NCBI GenBank assembly: GCA_036245525.1
Contig: BTPG01000006.1
Span: 70,047,101 to 70,111,100, forward strand
Origin: Semisulcospira habei
Taxonomy: Eukaryota > Mollusca > Gastropoda > Semisulcospiridae
Direction of reading: 5' to 3'
Length of the DNA: 64,000 nucleotides
The notes under the pieces are model-generated. The model saw only the letters and a program-made list of their open reading frames with translations, made no database searches and had not been told where the DNA came from. This document shows positions 1 through 14,109 of the stretch, one piece after another. Within the stretch, counting starts at the first letter, position 1, and each line of letters begins with the position of its first letter. The position numbers and the translations under genes were made by a program.

Positions 1-385
1 TTTTTTTTTCTCGGTGCTAATGACCGTAAAAGATTTTGAAGAACAACTGTTATGTGAAGGGGCTGACGGTTTGTAATCAAAATCCACGAACGCAGGTCAA
101 TCTGAGTTTGACTGTTCGGTGCAGAAATGGCTGGCTTTTCCAAATCCGTCATTGTTGGTAACCCTTCAAACACGCACTTGGTTTTAAGGATGCAGGCAAG
201 AGAGACTATTTTGTCAAAATGCAAAAACACGAATCTATATTTACGTTCTTTAAACGGTAATAACGAGTGTTGGGAGAGCTTGGACGGGTTAGTCAGTATG
301 TCTAGTGTAAGGCTTTGACCCTAGGGAACTTAGAGAAGTCATTCCTAAAGTTTTTTAATGGATTTGAAATTAGAGTGTTATCACC
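1..385. other. no supported gene
   Basis: Begins in a T run. Only short open frames without recognisable similarity are present, and no repeat border is seen before the TTAA at 386. Confidence 0.5.
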
Positions 386-599
386 TTAACTCATTCAGCC
401 CGACGGCCTTACTGATTTCCCAATTTTTGGAGGCGTCATCTAACTATGCACCAGTTGCAGGAGATGGGTCGTTCATGATAATTCAAGGACAGTGTCAGAT
501 TTGTTTGGCGCCGATAGGCGCCAAGTAAATCTGGAACTGCCCTTGAATTATCATGGTCGACCCATCTCCTGATGTGTGCGTCAGGGCTGAATGGGTTAA
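386..599. repeat. palindromic element, family A (TTAA-bounded)
   Basis: TTAA at 386-389 and at 596-599. The outer inverted repeat is TTAACTCATTCAGCCC on the left and GGGCTGAATGGGTTAA on the right. Inside, 474-555 is a near-perfect hairpin whose arms meet at GGCGCC-rich sequence (about 510-523) and run out to ATAATTCAAGG / CCTTGAATTAT. This entry defines family A: TTAA, a terminal repeat CYCATTYAGCCC, a GGAGATGG-type subterminal motif, then the hairpin centred on TTGGCGCC. Length is about 200-215 bp. No coding capacity. Inference: a MITE moved by a TTAA-specific transposase. Confidence 0.8.
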
Positions 600-1340
600 G
601 GACACCTCTCAAATCCCGGGACAGTCGGTCTTACACTTAGCTCTGGGTGATTTTAACGCCGAGTTCTTAGACCAACCCACAGCAGGCATTAATAATAGAA
701 GAGGAGAGAATGGTAGAAGGGGGAAGGGGGGGGGAGGGGGTTGAAGGGGGAGGGGCGGGGCTGGGGGGCGGGGTGTTACCGTTACGGATTCACCACGTTT
801 TTTGCTCTTCACGAAATACGGCTTTGATAATAATATCCGCCACACGCCACGATTGTTTATGCGTTCGGAGTATTACAGCATGCACGTGGCCACCAACGAC
901 GGAGAGGGGGCAGTGAGAGGGAGGGGTGGGGTGAGGTGGGGTGGGGTGGGGTGGGATAGGGGAGGGAGGTCAGGAAGGGGATTGCCGATGGGGCAGGGAG
1001 TGAGAGACAGTGGAAACTGAGAAGGTACTCCTGCCAATCCGAAAGGTGTGGAGGAGGGGGGGTGGGTGGGGGGTGGGTGGGTGAGTGGGGGGGGGGGGGG
1101 GCTCAGGAGATGGGGGCGGGGAGGGGGTAGGTATTGGATGGGGGAGGGAGTGGGAACGACTTTTCCTTTCATTACAACTGCACTGACGTGCATGATTTCG
1201 TGTCTCAAAATCAGCCCGTAACCGCGGCCTTAATACGTCTGGACCGAATGAGCCCAGTATGTTGATCAGACGCCAAAACATGAGGCGGGGAAAAGAATCC
1301 AAGATTCCGACTCAAAAGCCATCCATCTGCAAAAGGCGTA
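600..1340. other. G-rich low-complexity DNA, no supported gene
   Basis: The plus strand carries dense G runs at 697-775 and 902-1155. The overlapping frames in both strands are proline- or glycine-rich translations of this tract and show no domain. The runs could form G-quadruplexes, which is inference. Confidence 0.6.
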
Positions 1341-1745
1341 GTGGCAGGGGCTCATGAAAATCTATGCCTCTTGCTGTCTCAATGCTTCATCTTCTCCTTA
1401 AAACTTGGTTGATTGTGAGTCCTTCTGTGACCGGCATAGCTGACAAAAAAAAAAAAAAGTTCTGAATTTGACCCAAAGCGTTCTGTTGAAAGTGCAAGAG
1501 GCATAGATTCTCATGAGCCCCTGCCGGCGCAGGGGCTCATGAGAATCTATGTCTCTTGGGGTCTCAAAATAATTCAGCTCTTTCCTAAATTGGGTGTTAT
1601 TCCAGTTTTAGCATCATACCGCAGCTGAAAGAAAGAAAATCTTCTCATCAGTGTTTGACAACCGTTCCTTTTCAAGTGCAAGTGGCACAGCTTCTCATGT
1701 GCCTTTGCAGCAGCAAGGGCTCATGACTAATTTGTGCGGCCTCAG
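1340..1745. repeat. three family B hairpin units in a row
   Basis: Family B core reads GCAAGAGGCATAGATTCTCA followed by TGAGCCCCTGC and its complement. A half unit lies at 1346-1400, a full palindrome with almost no loop at 1492-1558, and a diverged unit at 1670-1740. The spacing of about 150-170 bp suggests local duplication or repeated insertion. Confidence 0.65.
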
Positions 1746-2161
1746 TCCTGCCGATGAAGGCCCGATCGGTCCCAGCTATTCTTGCATATGAATATGTTCT
1801 TTAGCTTGCGCCCGAAATCGGGTTGAAACGTACCGCGACCGTGATTTGGGAACATTTTCATTTCAAGACCGGCGACTGTTATAGCGAGGTCTGAAATGTT
1901 CCAGACAGACTATTCAGGGCTGGTAATCTGACAAAATTGTTAGTCTGGCATTCAAACTTGTGCAAGAAGGGTGTGCGTGAGTGTTCTTTGCCACAGTCAA
2001 ACCTGTCAAGACGACGACCTGTATATAGTAATAAAACCACCCGGTTTTGGTCCCATGGTCTTCTTTCTCTTACATGTGTAAGGAGACTGCCTGTCTAATG
2101 CCGTCACTCTTTCATATATGTTCTGGGTATTGGTCTAAAATCACCAAGAAGTGAGGAGACC
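1746..2161. other. no supported feature
   Basis: Unique-looking sequence with no usable open frame and no repeat recognised elsewhere in the window. Confidence 0.4.
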
Positions 2162-2369
2162 TTAACTCATTCTGCCTGCGACACACCACAGCAAGATATG
2201 ACTCGACCATGATAGTTCAAGGGTGGTGGCAGAATAGCTTGGCGCCTGTAGGCGCCAAGCTATTCTGCCACCACCCTTGAACTATCATGGTCGATATGTC
2301 TCCTGAACTATAATGCAGTCCTCAGATGGGGATATGTGGGTATTTTGTACCTCGGGCACAATGAGATAA
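2162..2369. repeat. palindromic element, family A
   Basis: Left border TTAACTCATTCTGCC. The perfect hairpin at 2209-2291 has arms of about 40 bp around GGCGCC. The right border CACAATGAGATAA is a mutated copy of the usual ATGAGTTAA. A (ATTC)n array begins immediately after it. Confidence 0.75.
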
Positions 2370-2371
2370 AT

Positions 2372-2456
2372 AAAATTCATTCATTCATTCATTCATTCAT
2401 TCATTCATTCATTTATTCATTCATTCATTCATTCATTCACTCATTCATTCATTCTA
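2372..2456. repeat. (ATTC)n microsatellite
   Basis: About 20 tandem ATTC units with a few substitutions, directly abutting the right end of the family A element. Confidence 0.95.
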
Positions 2457-2567
2457 TTGGGTGCATTATGGTAACCTTACACAGGTCTGAGTGTACCTGA
2501 CATAAGCACATTGTGCGCTAAGTCAGTTACATTGGTATTTACGGTTCCAGAAGAGATGAGGGGAAAA

Positions 2568-2642
2568 ACATGTGCCGGTCTGTGATTTTAGCCTTAACGC
2601 CCGCAGGCCGTATAGTCCAAAATCACAGACCAGCACGCATTG
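2568..2642. repeat. hairpin, family F
   Basis: Inverted repeat ATGTGCCGGTCTGTGATTTT / AAAATCACAGACCAGCACGC around a short loop containing CCCGCAGGCCG. A second copy is at 33579-33646. Confidence 0.65.
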
Positions 2643-2929
2643 ATCTATGTGGAGGAGTCACAACCTTGTCCTCGATTTCGAGAAAGGTTCAGGTGCAACT
2701 GACGACTTTATTTTGACAGAACTTTGCGTTGCGGAGATCTATGGATTGCGGCAGTCTTTCAGCCGGTTCTGTTGTGCTGTAGGCGTTTGATGTTATTCTT
2801 GTGGTCTTTGCTTAACTTTTGGCCGTGTGACGAAGATTAAGCCGTTTCCTTTGCGGCTTGTGCGTTGGAAGTCCATTGCAAAATGATTCAACGTCATAGA
2901 CCCGGCCATGCATACATCAGTGGTTTCAG

Positions 2930-2986
2930 CAAGAGGTATAGATCCTTATGAGCCCCTGCAACTGAGGATCTACGCCTCTTGCAGTT
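2930..2986. repeat. partial family B hairpin
   Basis: AGCAAGAGGTATAGATCCT and its complement GGATCTACGCCTCTTGC flank an asymmetric centre that keeps only one GAGCCCCTGCA arm, so this copy has lost part of its core. Confidence 0.6.
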
Positions 2987-2999
2987 GGGCTGATTTAAT

Positions 3000-3445
3000 A
3001 ATAATAATAATGAATGGTTCTTGTATAGCGCAAAATCTTTTTGTGCCAAAAACTCATTGCGCTAACACACGCAGTCAAACATGACATAGACGAATACAAT
3101 AACATTACAAATAAATACAACAGGACCACGGATCTACGACAGAGGAAAAGCAAGCTGGAAGAAGTGAGTTTTCAACTGAGCCTTAAACTGAGGGAGAGTA
3201 GAGAGATTTCGAAGACTGACAGGCAGCGAGTTCCAAACCGAAGGTGCAATGAAGCTGAATGAGCGTTCACCAACAGTTTTCAAGTTACGCTTCGGAGCCT
3301 TCAAACGTTTCTCACTGGAGGACCGCAGAGAACGTGAAGGCTGGTATGTGCAGAGTGAAGCAGAAAGGTAAGCCGGTAGAGTCCCGTCGAAGTGACGGTA
3401 TGCCAGAGTTGCCATCTTGTACTGGCATCGAAACTTTACCGGCAT
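3000..3445 (-). pseudogene. 3' end of an L2-like LINE, 5'-truncated
   Basis: The minus-strand frame 3134-3445 gives about 103 residues matching the last part of an L2/CR1-type reverse transcriptase ORF, with the signature PSRSLRSSSE and later VWNSLPVSLRNL. The minus-strand 3' end runs into an ATT/TAA repeat at 3000-3012, as expected for an L2-like tail. The endonuclease and RT catalytic core are missing. A dead insertion. Confidence 0.75.
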
Positions 3446-3609
3446 TTATTTATGAATATTTCACTCTTTCTCGGCAATGAAAGGGTTAATTTCCTGCAGG
3501 TTAACTATGACATCTCTTCCGGAACTGTTCTGTGTGCTTTTAGACATAAACGTGCTAGGCCATGACAACCGACGATAGCTTTAACTTAGGTACTCGTACA
3601 TGATTTTGA

Positions 3610-3807
3610 TTAACCCTTTTCAGCCTGATACACCCATTGATGATAGTTCAAGGGTGGTGCCAGAATAGCTTGGCGCCTGAGGCGCCAAGCTATTCTGGCA
3701 CCACCCTTGAACTAAAATGGTCGATCTGTCTCTTAATCTGTAATGTAGCCTTCATAGGACTATAAGCCAATTTTTTTTTAAATCAGCCTCGGGATGTAAT
3801 GAGTTAA
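3610..3807. repeat. palindromic element, family A
   Basis: TTAACCCTTTTCAGCC on the left, AATGAGTTAA on the right. The hairpin at about 3642-3724 has nearly perfect arms of about 40 bp joined at GGCGCCTGAGGCGCC. Confidence 0.8.
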
Positions 3808-4231
3808 TTCAGCGGCGGGCCTCATGAAGATCTTAGCTTTGTCTTGTGCCTACACTTTCCATTGAAAAGCTTCAGAGATCTTCGTATGCAAAAGCGGGAT
3901 GTTTCAAGTTCATTAAATCTATTCCTGTTGCTGTAATATGACATGTCACATATCTTTTTCCTTTGACGATGAAGCACCGCATGTTTTATTTAGTTCAATC
4001 CAGGACAGACCCTATAATTGCCCTATCTATGCTAGAAGGGCCATGTTTGTGATAAGGTACAAAGCGGGTAAGGACCAGCATTGGTAAGGGAGAGAACTGC
4101 GGTTATAGAAGGCCAGGATTGTTCCTTTTACATGCCTACTTTGTTCCACATCTTGGATTATATGCGCTTTTGGGTCTATCGTCAATTTACAAAAAGAGAA
4201 ATTGTTATCTATTGCATTGAAAAAAATGGTG
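3808..4231. other. no supported feature
   Basis: AT-rich sequence without recognisable coding or repeat content, ending at a (TTTA)n tract at 4232-4266. Confidence 0.4.
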
Positions 4232-4360
4232 ATTTTATTTATTTATTTATTTATTTATTTATTTTAAGCAGGCAGATAAACGCAAGGAAAACCCGATTTG
4301 TACATAATCTTTACGCGCCTCGATTGTTTTCCCGTGCCTGCTCTTTCTATTTATAGCTAG

Positions 4361-4699
4361 ACATGAAAACTGTCGGGGAGCGTTCTTTCACCTTTTTAGC
4401 CCCAATTGTGTGGAACTCCTGCCAATTGAAATGCGGAATCTGCCCACATTGTTACTGTTCAAAGCTCACTTAAAGACTAATCCTTTCTGTCAGGCATTTA
4501 AAGTTTAGCTCACCTTTAGCTAAATGTTGATTGCCTTTTATTCTGATTCTGGAGGGAAGTGGATGTAAGGTGTTGGGAAGGGATGGGGTGGGTTAAAGTA
4601 GTGTATGATTATTAGTATGCGTGTGTCCGAGAGAGAGAGTGCTGTTGTGCATGCGCAGTGAGTCCAGTGTTTTTCTTTAGAACAGCTCTATACAAGAAC

Positions 4700-4782
<83 letters not shown>
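4361..4782 (+). pseudogene. 3' end of an L2-like LINE with (TTA)n tail
   Basis: Plus-strand translation near 4365-4480 gives KTVGERSFTFLAPIVWNS, the same C-terminal RT segment as the minus-strand fragment at 3134-3445, followed by a frameshift. A short 3' UTR leads to a long (TTA)n tail at 4703-4782. The 5' part is missing. Confidence 0.7.
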
Positions 4783-4787
<5 letters not shown>

Positions 4788-4852
4788 CAGACGGAAGCGA
4801 CATCAAGCGCAATTTATAGGAAACCAACATCACGGCGGAACGTCCGGAAAAT

Positions 4853-4974
4853 ACCCAACCAGCAATGATTCCACGGGCCGACATCGGCTGCTGTAGGCCC
4901 GCGCACGGACGTGCGCGGGCCGACAGCGGCCGATGTCGGCCCGAGGACCTTTGCTTAATTGGTAGTATATGGGA
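4853..4974. repeat. hairpin, family E
   Basis: Ends ACCCAACCAGCAATGA and TTGCTTAATTGGTAGT are imperfect inverted repeats. The core is a GC-rich palindrome with CCCGCGCACGGACGTGCGCGGG at its centre (about 4898-4920). This defines family E: outer CCCARYAAGCAA, core GGGCCSRCATCGGC. Confidence 0.65.
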
Positions 4975-5437
4975 CAACGGGAATTTTTCAGGTATGAAAA
5001 GCGCACTTATGTAAGTCTGAGACTACATTGCCTGGGCCTTTTCTGGACAGTCTGAGAGGCAGATAGTTCTCTAACTTTCGTAATAAGAAAAGCGCACTTT
5101 ATGGGCAATTTCTACAATAGTCGAACTATACTGAAAGACCCTTCTCGGACAGTCTCGTTAAAGGGCACTCTTACATCCAGCTAGGAAAAGCGCGCTGCGT
5201 GAGAACTTCTCTTACAATCGAGCTATTTCAGGAGTGCCGCTCTGGAACAGAGAAAAAGAAAATGTCCTCTAATCGATAATCTGGGGAGACGACAAGTCTG
5301 TAAGTTAACCTTTTCGGTCCTGAAGCGAGATCTAGTTCATGCTTCAAACTGTCAACTCAGCACCCTCTTGGTGCCGATCAGCTGACAATATGAAACTTGA
5401 GCTAGATTGGATTGTCCAGCATAGCTCGCGGAACTAG

Positions 5438-5528
5438 TTAACCCTATGCTGTCAGTAGCGGTTTTTGTCGAGGCGATTCCTGCAGGAATCACCTCGACTA
5501 AAACCGCTACCGACAGCCAAAGGGTTAA
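5438..5528. repeat. palindromic element, family D (TTAA-bounded)
   Basis: TTAA at 5438-5441 and 5525-5528. The terminal repeats are TTAACCCTATGCTGTCAGTA and TACCGACAGCCAAAGGGTTAA. The whole 91 bp is one hairpin meeting at CCTGCAGG. Defines family D. Confidence 0.8.
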
Positions 5529-6035
5529 GTGATATGCCGGTGGGCCCGCCTCGTCCTGATGACCCTTTGCTTGCTAGAAAGGAATCGGATTATAGCTTGA
5601 CAGACAGGAGAGGCCAGCAGACTGTCAACACGGATCTGATTGGTGTATGTGTTAAAAAGGAATGAATACACAATGACAACAAATCTGCCGTTTTATAGCA
5701 AAAGACATGATGTTCATTTTGTGAAAATCTCTCTTTTATCAAAAATAGAAATTACGACATTAGCCATGTAAAGGCAGAAATGATTCATAATAATAATATA
5801 ATAATAATGAGTATTTATATAGCGCTTACTGTTACTCAAAAGCTCTACGCGCTTTACAATCTGTACACACAAAAATAAAAATACAATGACATATGCACAT
5901 AACAAACAAAGCACAATGCCCGAACACACCACTTTTACAATAAACTAAACAAACATAATAATTTATATTCTAATTAACATTCAGTCTAAACAAGGAGGAT
6001 TGCAGAACTACAACTAAGGCATTAAACACTGGCAG

Positions 6036-7808
6036 TTATTCAAAGTAAAGCTTGAAGAGGTGAGTTTTCAACGACCTCTTGAAGTCAGAGACAGACTCAC
6101 TGTTTCTGACCTCAAGAGGAAGTGTATTCCATAACACTGGGGCTTGATAAACAAAAGTGCGCTGACCAAATGTTTTAGTTTGGACAGAAGGTACACACAA
6201 CTTCCGTTTATCAGAAGAGGAGCGGAGCTCACGAGAGGGTGTATACACATGCAGCAAAGAGGACAAGTATTCTGGGCTGGTGCCTGAAAGGCAGTTAAAA
6301 CAGATTGACATAACTTTGTATTGAATACGTGAGGACACAGGTAGCCAGTGAAGGGACTTCAGGATGGGTGTGACATGCTCAGTCTTACGGACTCTCACAA
6401 CAAGCCGGGCTGCATTGTTCTGAATTTTTTGGAGGCGATCAATGAGATACTGAGGGCAGCCACAAAGCAAAGAGTTACAATAATCTAGCTTGGACAGCAC
6501 AAATGCACAAACTAGTGTTTTAGTGGCTTCCACGGTCAGCAGGTGACGAACTGAACTAATACGACGAAGTTCCAGATAAGCGGATCTACACACTGCACTG
6601 ACATGCTGTGACATAGATAACTCGCTGTCAAGTGTAACACCCAGGTTTCTCACACTCGCAGAGAAGCCAATGAGTGTTCCATCCACAGACAATGATGACG
6701 GTAAAGGCAGGGACGGAGATAATCTTGGATTAGCTACCAACATTGCTTCAGTTTTGCCATCATTTAACATCAGTTTGTTGGTGGTCATCCATGATTTGAC
6801 ATGGTCAATGCACTGGCTTATACTTTGGACGGCATTCACAGCTCGCTCGACAGTATCACTCTTGTACATCTGCGTATCATCTGCAAATGCATGATGGGAA
6901 ATGGAGCGACTACAAATCAGGTCGGACAGGGGCTGAACATACAGTAAGAACAATACAGGTCCTAGGACCGAGCCCTGGGGTACACCAAACCGAAGAGGTG
7001 ATGGCTCAGAACGACAGCCGTCGACAGAAACCATCTGGGATCGTTCAGTCAGGTATGAACTAAACCATGCCAAGACTGTGCCTTCAATGCCAAATACAGA
7101 TTGAAGAAGGCACAGCAAAATTTCATGGTCAATAGTGTCGAACGCACTGGACAGGTCCAGCAAAGCAAGGACTGTGATCTTACGCTCGTCCAAAGCACAA
7201 AGCAGGTCATTGGATATCTTCAGCAAAGCTGTTTCAGTGCTACGATGGGGACGATATGCAGACTGGAATACACTGAATAGACTATTAGAGTTGACATGCT
7301 TTAAAGTTTGAACAAGGACAATTTTCTCAAGAATCTTTGATAGAAATGTAAGATTGGAAACTGGGCGATAGTTTTTCAGTACATTTGGGTCTAAAGATGG
7401 TTTCTTCAATAGGGGTTTCACAAGTGCAGTCTTGAAGCTTTCAGGAAAAATACCAGTGGATAGAGAGTTGTTGATGACTTGTGTAATGGCAGGCAACACT
7501 TCATCCAGGCACTCGTACAACAAGGGAGTGGGTATGGGGTCTAACTCACAAGTTTTGGGGGCAGTGTTTGTGATCACTTTTCTGACCTCATCCTCTAGCA
7601 CAGGCTCGAAGGTTGAGAGAGTTTCTCCACTGAAGCGTTTTTCGGTGAACAAAACTGAAGTGGGCATGAGATCCAGAGAATCACGAATTTCGCGGACCTT
7701 ATCAACGAAGTAATCTGCAAAAAGCTGAGGCAGCTGGCACGGGGGAAATGTAGTGGGAAGAGGTGATGGAGTCTTCTTCACCATAAGCTTATTGGTCACA
7801 TTATACAA
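6036..7808 (-). pseudogene. reverse transcriptase part of L2-like ORF2
   Basis: An open frame of 590 codons holding an almost complete RT domain. Visible motifs in order: [35 protein letters not shown], the [10 protein letters not shown] loop, the catalytic FADDTQMY, and NLGVTLDSELS. The C-terminal part has LDYCNSLLCGCP and SLHWLPVSSRIQYKV, typical of the L2/CR1 group. It would copy the element's RNA at the nicked target. The domain is intact, but it is cut off from its endonuclease by frameshifts near 7840 and 8090, so the methionine at 7808 is not a real start. Confidence 0.85.
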
Positions 7809-8052
7809 CTCTTTGCTTGTTGTGCACTCACTGATCTTCCTGTTGTAAATTTTGCTCCACGAACAATCTCATTTACATGCTTCTTAGAACATGTGTATAT
7901 CTGCTTGTGAACAGTCAATCTAGTTGAGCACCACATTCTCTCAGCTTGGCGCCGCATCTGCTTAGCCGAACGCAGCTCTTTGCTCACAAACCTATACCAC
8001 GGGCTGATTCTATGAGCTGACTTTTTACGCTTTGAAGATGGTGCATGATTGT

Positions 8053-8865
8053 CTAAGACAGTGCATAAACATGAATCAAACCCCTCGGCACTAGGACTAG
8101 GATGGTGAGACAGTCAGCCTTGAAGGCTAGTCTGTCAATGGCACGAACATTGCGCACTATGGTAAGCATAGACACTGGAGGTGGGACTATGGCCCTCAAA
8201 TGACTGACCACACAGTAATGGTCTGAACATATTGCATCAGAAACCTGTGCTGAGCACAAGATATCATCGTCACATCTATGAAGGATCCAGTCCATAATAT
8301 GCCCTTGTCTATGAGTTGGTTTGTCGACAACTTGTGAAAGACTGAACATGTGTAAAATGTCCATGAGTGCAGAGGTGGTGTGGTGCTTCTGATTGTCAAA
8401 GTGGATGTTAAAGTCACCAAGGACTATCAGACTGCCAGCAAGAGAATTACAGTGATCGAGAAGATCATGAAATTGATCAACAAACATTGAATCAGTTAAT
8501 TAGTTTTTGCGGTTTGGCGGGGGTCTGTAGAGGCACAGAAAATGAACAGTTTTCTGAGTTAAAGCTAGAGTAAACTGTACAAGCTCAAAAGACTCATGGG
8601 AGAAACTAAAAGACGTTGAGAATGATGCAAAAGGCTGCAGTGCTTCATGGAGGACGACTGCAATACCACCCCCACGAGAATCGCGGGGGAAGGATTTCAC
8701 AGAGTATCCAGATGGGGCAAGATCAGCACATTTGGCCTCATCACCTGAGGCACGAAGCCAGGTCTCTGTTAAGAACAGAATGTCAACATGATGGTCGGTA
8801 ACAAACTCGCACACTTCAGAGCGCTTCTTGGCACAACCAACTGAGCGCACGTTAAACAGTGCCAA
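8053..8865 (-). pseudogene. AP-like endonuclease part of L2-like ORF2
   Basis: Two pieces in the same frame (8500-8865 and 8053-8487) separated by a single TAA. Visible are MALFNVRSVGC near the start, the catalytic LTETWL, SRGGGIAV, VLGDFNIHFD and a late SDHYCVVSH, the expected order for the exonuclease-endonuclease-phosphatase fold of L2/CR1 elements. It would nick target DNA. A frame change near 8090 separates it from the linker at 7796-7987 and the RT. Confidence 0.85.
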
Positions 8866-9039
8866 GCACAGCTGACCTGGTACTTTGGTAGTGTCTTGAA
8901 GATGAACCTGAATAAGGTTAGATACATTACCAGTCTGGTGAGTATGGCTTGTGATTCTCTTGGAGCTGATGTAGACTGAGACGGGTCAGTTGTAATGTTT
9001 CATCATCCATGCATCTGTCTATCTCATCATTCATTCGCT

Positions 9040-11756
<2,717 letters not shown>

Positions 11757-12010
11757 ATTCATTCATTCATTCATTCATTCATTCATTCATTCATTCATTC
11801 ATTCATTCATTCATTCATTCATCATTCATTCATCCATCTGTCTATCTCGCCATTCATTCATTCATTCATTCATTTATTCGTGCATTCTTTTCGTTCGTTC
11901 GTTTGTTCATTCCTTCACTCTTTCACTTCTTCACTGACTGACTGACTCACTCACTCACTCACTTACTGACTGACTGACTGACTCACTCACTCACTCACTC
12001 ACTCACTAAC
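11757..12010. repeat. (ATTC)n and (ACTG/ACTC)n arrays
   Basis: ATTC units fill 11757-11875 with drift. ACTG and ACTC units fill about 11935-12008. The array starts at the tail of the LINE, suggesting growth from the retrotransposon tail. Confidence 0.9.
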
Positions 12011-12057
12011 GCATTCGTTCATTCACGGATTCATGCTTTCGCCCTTCCGTCTGGCTG

Positions 12058-13164
12058 TCCGTTCGTTCGTCATTGCGTCCATTATTCCGTCTGTCCGCTA
12101 AACCCCAATCAGTACCCTATGAGAGGTATCACACGTCACGTCATGAAAACCATCACTTTTTTAAAGAGGGAATGACAGCGGGGTTTAACCCCTTGACTGC
12201 CAGTGGACGCGGATTTCGCGTCTGAAATCATTGCACACTGACCGCTATGCGCGTGAAGAACCCACAAATGACAAAAGATCAAACGTGGCCACAAACAACA
12301 CAGGACTAACAAGAGACATAAATCATCATGAGCCCACGCGACTGCGGGGGCTCATGATGATTTATGTCTCTTGCAGATGGATAGCGTTCCCCTCGCTTCG
12401 CCCCGGCAGTTAAGGGGTTAAGGGCGCGAGATGTGGCCGCTCCTTAACGATACACCGTGCAGCGCCCGATAAGTGATTAAAAAGTGATGAGCGGACAGTG
12501 CCCGCGAGCGGCCAGTCCATGCATCTCGCTATCTCGCGCGGCCAGTCAGCGGCTAATCAAATCGGAAGCCGCCAACAGTAAGCACAAGGACATCGGCTTG
12601 ACGTCGTGGAATATTGCCTTCGACGGCGACAACCGCCGCCGGCGACGACACTGGCTAGCCGAGTCCAACATTCGTCCGCACCAGCGACAACACAATGGCG
12701 TAGGAACGTTTTCTAAACAAGAGCAAGACTGGCCCGTTGTCTGCACATACCGTAATACATGCTGGGCACAGGGAGTTGTGACATTATTCTGTTTGTTGGT
12801 TGGTTGGTTGACTGGTTGGATTTTGGTTGATTTCTGTTTTTATTTATCTTTTATGCTGTTTCTGCGTTTGTTGTTATGAACTGTCAGACGAGTTGTTTAT
12901 ATATTGTTGTCAACATATCAGCAGCATCTGGACATATTAAAAACAAAGACAATCAGAAACTGCAGCCAATGTGGGCCCGAAAGTCTTTTGCTTATTGGAA
13001 AATCAGTCATCAGTTCATCAAGTGATGCTATATTGTGTCTTTGAAATGCAAATTAGTTCAACAAACTCATCTCTTTCTGGTGAGTGCAGATTTTTTTTTA
13101 AAGTAAAGCTGAACCTTGTCTGCCTCACTATTTTCCCAATACAAAGCTAATGCATATACTCCAG
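12058..13164. repeat. duplicated block, copy 1
   Basis: Matches 14110-14670 in three collinear stretches: 12065-12188, 12418-12480 (TTAAGGGCG, GTAGCGCCCGAT-like sequence) and 12960-13120 (CTTTTGCTTATTGGAAAATC against CTCTTGCTTAATGGGAAATC). Open frames in it are not conserved in the second copy, so no gene is called. It contains the TTAA element at 12185-12421. Confidence 0.75.
12185..12421. repeat. palindromic element, family B, full length with TTAA borders
   Basis: TTAA at 12185-12188 and 12418-12421. Terminal inverted repeats are TTAACCCCTTGACTGCC and GGCAGTTAAGGGGTTAA. The hairpin core at about 12315-12375 is CATAAATCATCATGAGCCC with its complement. It sits at the same position of the duplicated block as the unrelated family C element at 14249. 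Confidence 0.85.
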
Positions 13165-14000
13165 CCCTAGTTTGTAATGTTGAACTAGCCCACTACACAT
13201 ACGACCATCAAGATTTCATCCATGGGCAAGATCATGATTATGGTCGATTTTGTCATAGATTAAACTTTGCGGGCCGAGTTAGTCATGTCGAAATCGCCAA
13301 TTACCCTCACGACCATCAATATTTCTCTTTGGGCGAGATGATCGTGTGGGCGAGTTTGTCATGGACTAAATTTGTGCGGGGCGAATGAGTCATGTCTAAC
13401 TCGCCAATTACCCTCACGATCATCAATATTTCATCCTTGGACGAGAGACGATTATGGTCGAGTTCATTAAGGACGATGCTTGTGAGGGTCGAGTTTGTCA
13501 TGTCGAACTCGTCCACTATCCTTACGACCATCACTATTTCATCATTGGTCGAGAGCATCATTATGGTTGAGATTATCACGGACGAAACTTGTGCGGGTTG
13601 AGTTGTCGTGTCGAACTCGCTCACTACCCTCACGACTATTGATATTTCATCCTTGGGCGAGATCATGGTATGGTCCAGTTTATCATCGACGAAACTTTTG
13701 CTGGGGTAGTTAGTCATGTCAAACTCGCAAACTACTCTCACGATCATCATTTCATCGCTAGGCGAGATCATGATTATGGTCGAGTTTATTTCGGACGAAA
13801 CTTGTGCAGGGCGAGTTAGTCATATTGAACTCGGCCACTACCCTTACGACCATTAATATTTCATCCTAGGGCAAGAGTATGATTATGGGTGAGTTATTTA
13901 TGGACGAAACTTTTGCGGGGCGAGTTAGTTATGTCAAACTCGCCCACTACCCTCAGACCATCAACATTTCATCCTTGGGCGAGATAATGATTATGATTGT
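13165..14000. repeat. tandem array of about 107 bp units
   Basis: About eight diverged units. Each has GCGAGTTAGTCATGTC, AACTCGCCMAYTACCCTCAC, ATCAATATTTCATCCTTGGG and GGACGAAACTTGTGCGGG. Unit starts fall near 13275, 13380, 13485, 13595, 13703, 13808 and 13917. Frames on both strands are by-products of the periodicity. The array separates the two copies of the duplicated block. Confidence 0.85.
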
Positions 14001-14109
14001 TTATTCATTCATTCATGTGTTTGTCCTTTCACCTTGCCGTCCGTTCGTTTGTCCGTGCATCCATTATTCTGTCTGGCAGCAAAACCCATTCATTTTCCTC
14101 TCAGATGAA

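Larger units (their letters stand above)
5790..8990 (-). mobile_element. L2/CR1-like LINE, decayed
   Basis: A minus-strand non-LTR retrotransposon with endonuclease at 8865-8053 and reverse transcriptase at 7808-6036. Its 3' end, near 5790-5830, carries TAATAATA repeats next to TATTTATATAGCGC, a common tail form of L2-like LINEs. The 5' end abuts the 5' end of the plus-strand LINE near 9000, so the two lie head to head. One in-frame stop and at least two frameshifts make it inactive. Clade call rests on the motif LHWLPVSSRIQYKV and on tail shape. Confidence 0.8.

Noticed and set aside
700..1302. Pro/Gly-rich coding frames
   Set aside because: Products of a G-rich tract; no domain and no start context.
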